From positions 1 to 58,017 of the IMG/VR virus record IMGVR_UViG_3300044993_000766: a DNA stretch of 58,017 nucleotides; one strand, written 5' to 3'. Source of the DNA: a virus. A model generated the notes under the pieces. The model did not search any database and was not told the DNA's origin. It worked only from the letters and a program-made list of their open reading frames with translations. The position numbers and the translations under genes are program-made. This document shows, piece by piece, positions 56,734-58,017 of this stretch (position 1 is the first letter of the stretch; the number at the start of each line of letters is the position of its first letter).

Positions 56734-57197
56734 TACACCCCCTCCACCAGCGAAGGTGCCGCATACAAGGTCGCCGGCTTGCGCGCGCCCGGCCGCTTCA
56801 CTCGCATCGCGATCAGTTCGCCGCGTCGGATCGCATCGCGTAGCAGGCGTTCCAGCGCGCATGCGCTCGGCGGATCACCCAAGCCCTCTTGGCGCGCCCA
56901 GTTCAGAAACGCCTCTGCCGACCACGGTGTCGTTCGGCTCGATGCGAAACGGTGCAGCAGATCGTCCGCGCGATCGGTCCAGTCCGGGCCGTCGAAGAAC
57001 ACCAGCGCCTCCTTGCGCAACGCTCCACCGGTCGCCGCCTCGATCTGGCGCGCGCGCTGGGGCGTGATCGCAATCGCACCCCGCTCCCAATGCGACACCA
57101 GCCCCTGGGTACAGGGGCAGCCGGCATCGGCGAGTAGCGTGGCGAATTGGGCTTGGGTCAGACCCAGGGCACGGCGGTAGTCGGCAAGGCTTTTCAT
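56733..57197 (-). CDS. Cro-like lytic regulator with extra C-terminal domain
   Basis: 154 residues. Residues 1-60 are an XRE/Cro-type HTH (ALGLTQAQFATLLADAGCP, then GLVSHWERGAIAITPQRARQ). Residues ~75-154 form a second helical, winged-helix-like domain (SAEAFLNWARQEGLGDPPSA; LERLLRDAIRRGELIAMRV), longer than simple Cro proteins (60-80 residues). Divergent from the CI-like gene across a 79-bp region with a palindromic operator, and first gene of the leftward early operon. Probably represses the CI promoter and tunes early transcription. Confidence 0.8.
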   Translation of the reverse strand: MKSLADYRRALGLTQAQFATLLADAGCPCTQGLVSHWERGAIAITPQRARQIEAATGGALRKEALVFFDGPDWTDRADDLLHRFASSRTTPWSAEAFLNWARQEGLGDPPSACALERLLRDAIRRGELIAMRVKRPGARKPATLYAAPSLVEGV

Positions 57198-57276
57198 GCC
57201 GATAGATTACGCGCCATATTTACTAGGTCAATACTTGTATTGACTTAATATCGCGTCATGTATTAGGATCGCTCAT
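57198..57276. promoter_or_regulatory. CI/Cro divergent operator-promoter region with 18-bp palindrome
   Basis: GTCAATACTTGTATTGAC at 57227-57244 is a perfect palindrome. Its arms read outward as TTGAC on each strand: minus-strand TTGACC with TAATCT 16 nt on for the Cro-like gene, and plus-strand TTGACT (57240-57245) with TAGGAT 18 nt on for the repressor. A repressor dimer at this one site would cover both -35 elements. The -10 boxes are only moderate matches. Confidence 0.75.
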
Positions 57277-58017
57277 ATGACGCCGCGCCCTCACAGCTCA
57301 AAACCCTCACCAGCCGACATCGCCGCTGCCCAGCGCCTCCGCGCACACTGGCTGGAACGCGGCAGCAAGCCGACCCAGCTCCAACTCGCCACCGCCCTGG
57401 GCGTGACCCAGGGCGCGATCAGTCATTACCTGAACGGTCGGAACAAGATGAGCTTCACGACGCTCGCGCTGCTCTGCCGGGAATTGGAAATCGACCCCTC
57501 GGCGATCCGCACCGATCTACCTGAACAGCAGTTGCTGTCCTCGCCGAATGAGGCGGCCACCGGGCGGGTGTCTATCGCAGCCACTGAGACGCGCGGAGCC
57601 TACGTTCGTGTCTCACAGCTAGACGCGACAGCAGCAATGGGCGAAGGCACGATCAACGCGGATTACCCTGAAATCATAGGCTCGATCGACATCGCGGCGA
57701 GCTATTTGCGCAACCTCTTCGGTTACGTGCCGCCGGCCGGACGCCTACGCATCATCACCGGCCGGGGCGAGTCGATGGCCCCCAAGATCATGCCCGGCGA
57801 TACCTTGATCGTGGATACCGGCATTACCGCTTACCAAGGGGATGGCATCTACTTGGTCAACAGCGGCCACGGTCAGCAGATCAAACTGCTACAGGATCGC
57901 GGCGATGCGCTCTACGTGTGCAGCGTCAACCCCGACTACCCCGCCTTCCCCGCGCCGCGATCATTGGTCATCGGCGGCAAGGTCTGCGTGAAGAACCGTT
58001 TTGAGCGGCTTGAATAA
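57277..58017 (+). CDS. CI-like phage repressor (HTH plus S24 peptidase)
   Basis: 246 residues, complete with its stop at the window end. N-terminal XRE HTH (about 12-70; TQLQLATALGVTQGAISHYL). C-terminal S24/LexA-like domain with the catalytic dyad visible: Ser166 in GRGESMAPKIMPGD and Lys203 in GQQIKLLQ. Both residues are intact, in contrast with the regulator at 11848, so RecA-stimulated self-cleavage and SOS induction are plausible; no obvious Ala-Gly cleavage site is seen. Divergent from the Cro-like gene and likely binder of the palindrome at 57227-57244. It would hold the lytic operon silent in the lysogen. Confidence 0.92.
   Translation: MTPRPHSSKPSPADIAAAQRLRAHWLERGSKPTQLQLATALGVTQGAISHYLNGRNKMSFTTLALLCRELEIDPSAIRTDLPEQQLLSSPNEAATGRVSIAATETRGAYVRVSQLDATAAMGEGTINADYPEIIGSIDIAASYLRNLFGYVPPAGRLRIITGRGESMAPKIMPGDTLIVDTGITAYQGDGIYLVNSGHGQQIKLLQDRGDALYVCSVNPDYPAFPAPRSLVIGGKVCVKNRFERLE

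Noticed and set aside
1-58017. CRISPR arrays, insertion sequences, rRNA genes
   Set aside because: No regularly spaced direct repeats, no transposase motifs or terminal inverted repeats, and no rRNA sequence were seen on reading through the window.

Overview
The window is almost entirely a temperate podovirus-type prophage in a GC-rich gammaproteobacterium, most likely of the Xanthomonadaceae/Lysobacteraceae (Xanthomonas, Lysobacter and relatives). The host call rests mainly on a 1727-residue protein ending in a Gln-rich XVIPCD-like signal, the secretion tag of effectors of the Xanthomonas antibacterial type IV secretion system (X-T4SS). The phage architecture (terminase, portal, capsid, tubular tail genes, internal virion proteins, a lytic transglycosylase and a 4724-residue methylase/helicase polyvalent protein) resembles the Bcep22/BcepIL02 group of podoviruses. 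That is recognition from memory, not a database search.

Layout, left to right. 1-1239: tyrosine integrase (+). 1296-14556: lysogenic-conversion region. It carries an X-T4SS effector with a Tle1/DUF2235-type lipase domain preceded by two candidate immunity genes, an orphan membrane protein, a five-gene array of CsrA-superfamily proteins (four clearly tandem two-domain), a divergent S24-type regulator lacking its catalytic residues, an AT-richer MASE1 membrane protein and a small exported protein. 14622-57197: one very long leftward transcription unit with many ATGA, GTGA and TAATG overlaps. Read in its own direction it runs: Cro-like gene, 35-aa ORF, replication protein with an inserted GIY-YIG domain, DnaB helicase, 25-aa ORF, zinc-finger Q-like protein, tRNA-like element and terminator, small membrane protein, TerS, TerL, portal, eight small or adhesin-like genes, scaffold, capsid, connector and tail genes, internal virion proteins, transglycosylase, giant protein, 43-aa Cys peptide. 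57198-57276: divergent operator/promoter with an 18-bp perfect palindrome. 57277-58017: CI-like S24 repressor (+).

Two accessory blocks interrupt the late operon. At 33.1-34.6 kb there are two unknown genes in the same orientation. At 36.5-38.9 kb there is a rightward zinc-metalloprotease plus HEPN pair, followed by a convergent GIY-YIG gene. These look like morons or anti-phage modules.

The most unusual items are: (1) the CsrA array, in which the last gene is a single-chain CsrA dimer keeping exactly one of the two composite RNA-binding sites while the other members keep the fold signature but lose the RNA-contacting residues; (2) a 105-codon gene with a strong Shine-Dalgarno sequence buried in another frame inside the giant ORF; (3) an X-T4SS effector/immunity cassette carried by a phage; (4) the protease-HEPN pair. 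No conventional endolysin/Rz cassette was found. No intergenic stretch exceeds 300 bases; the longest (9241-9504, 34553-34766) hold nothing I can call as coding.
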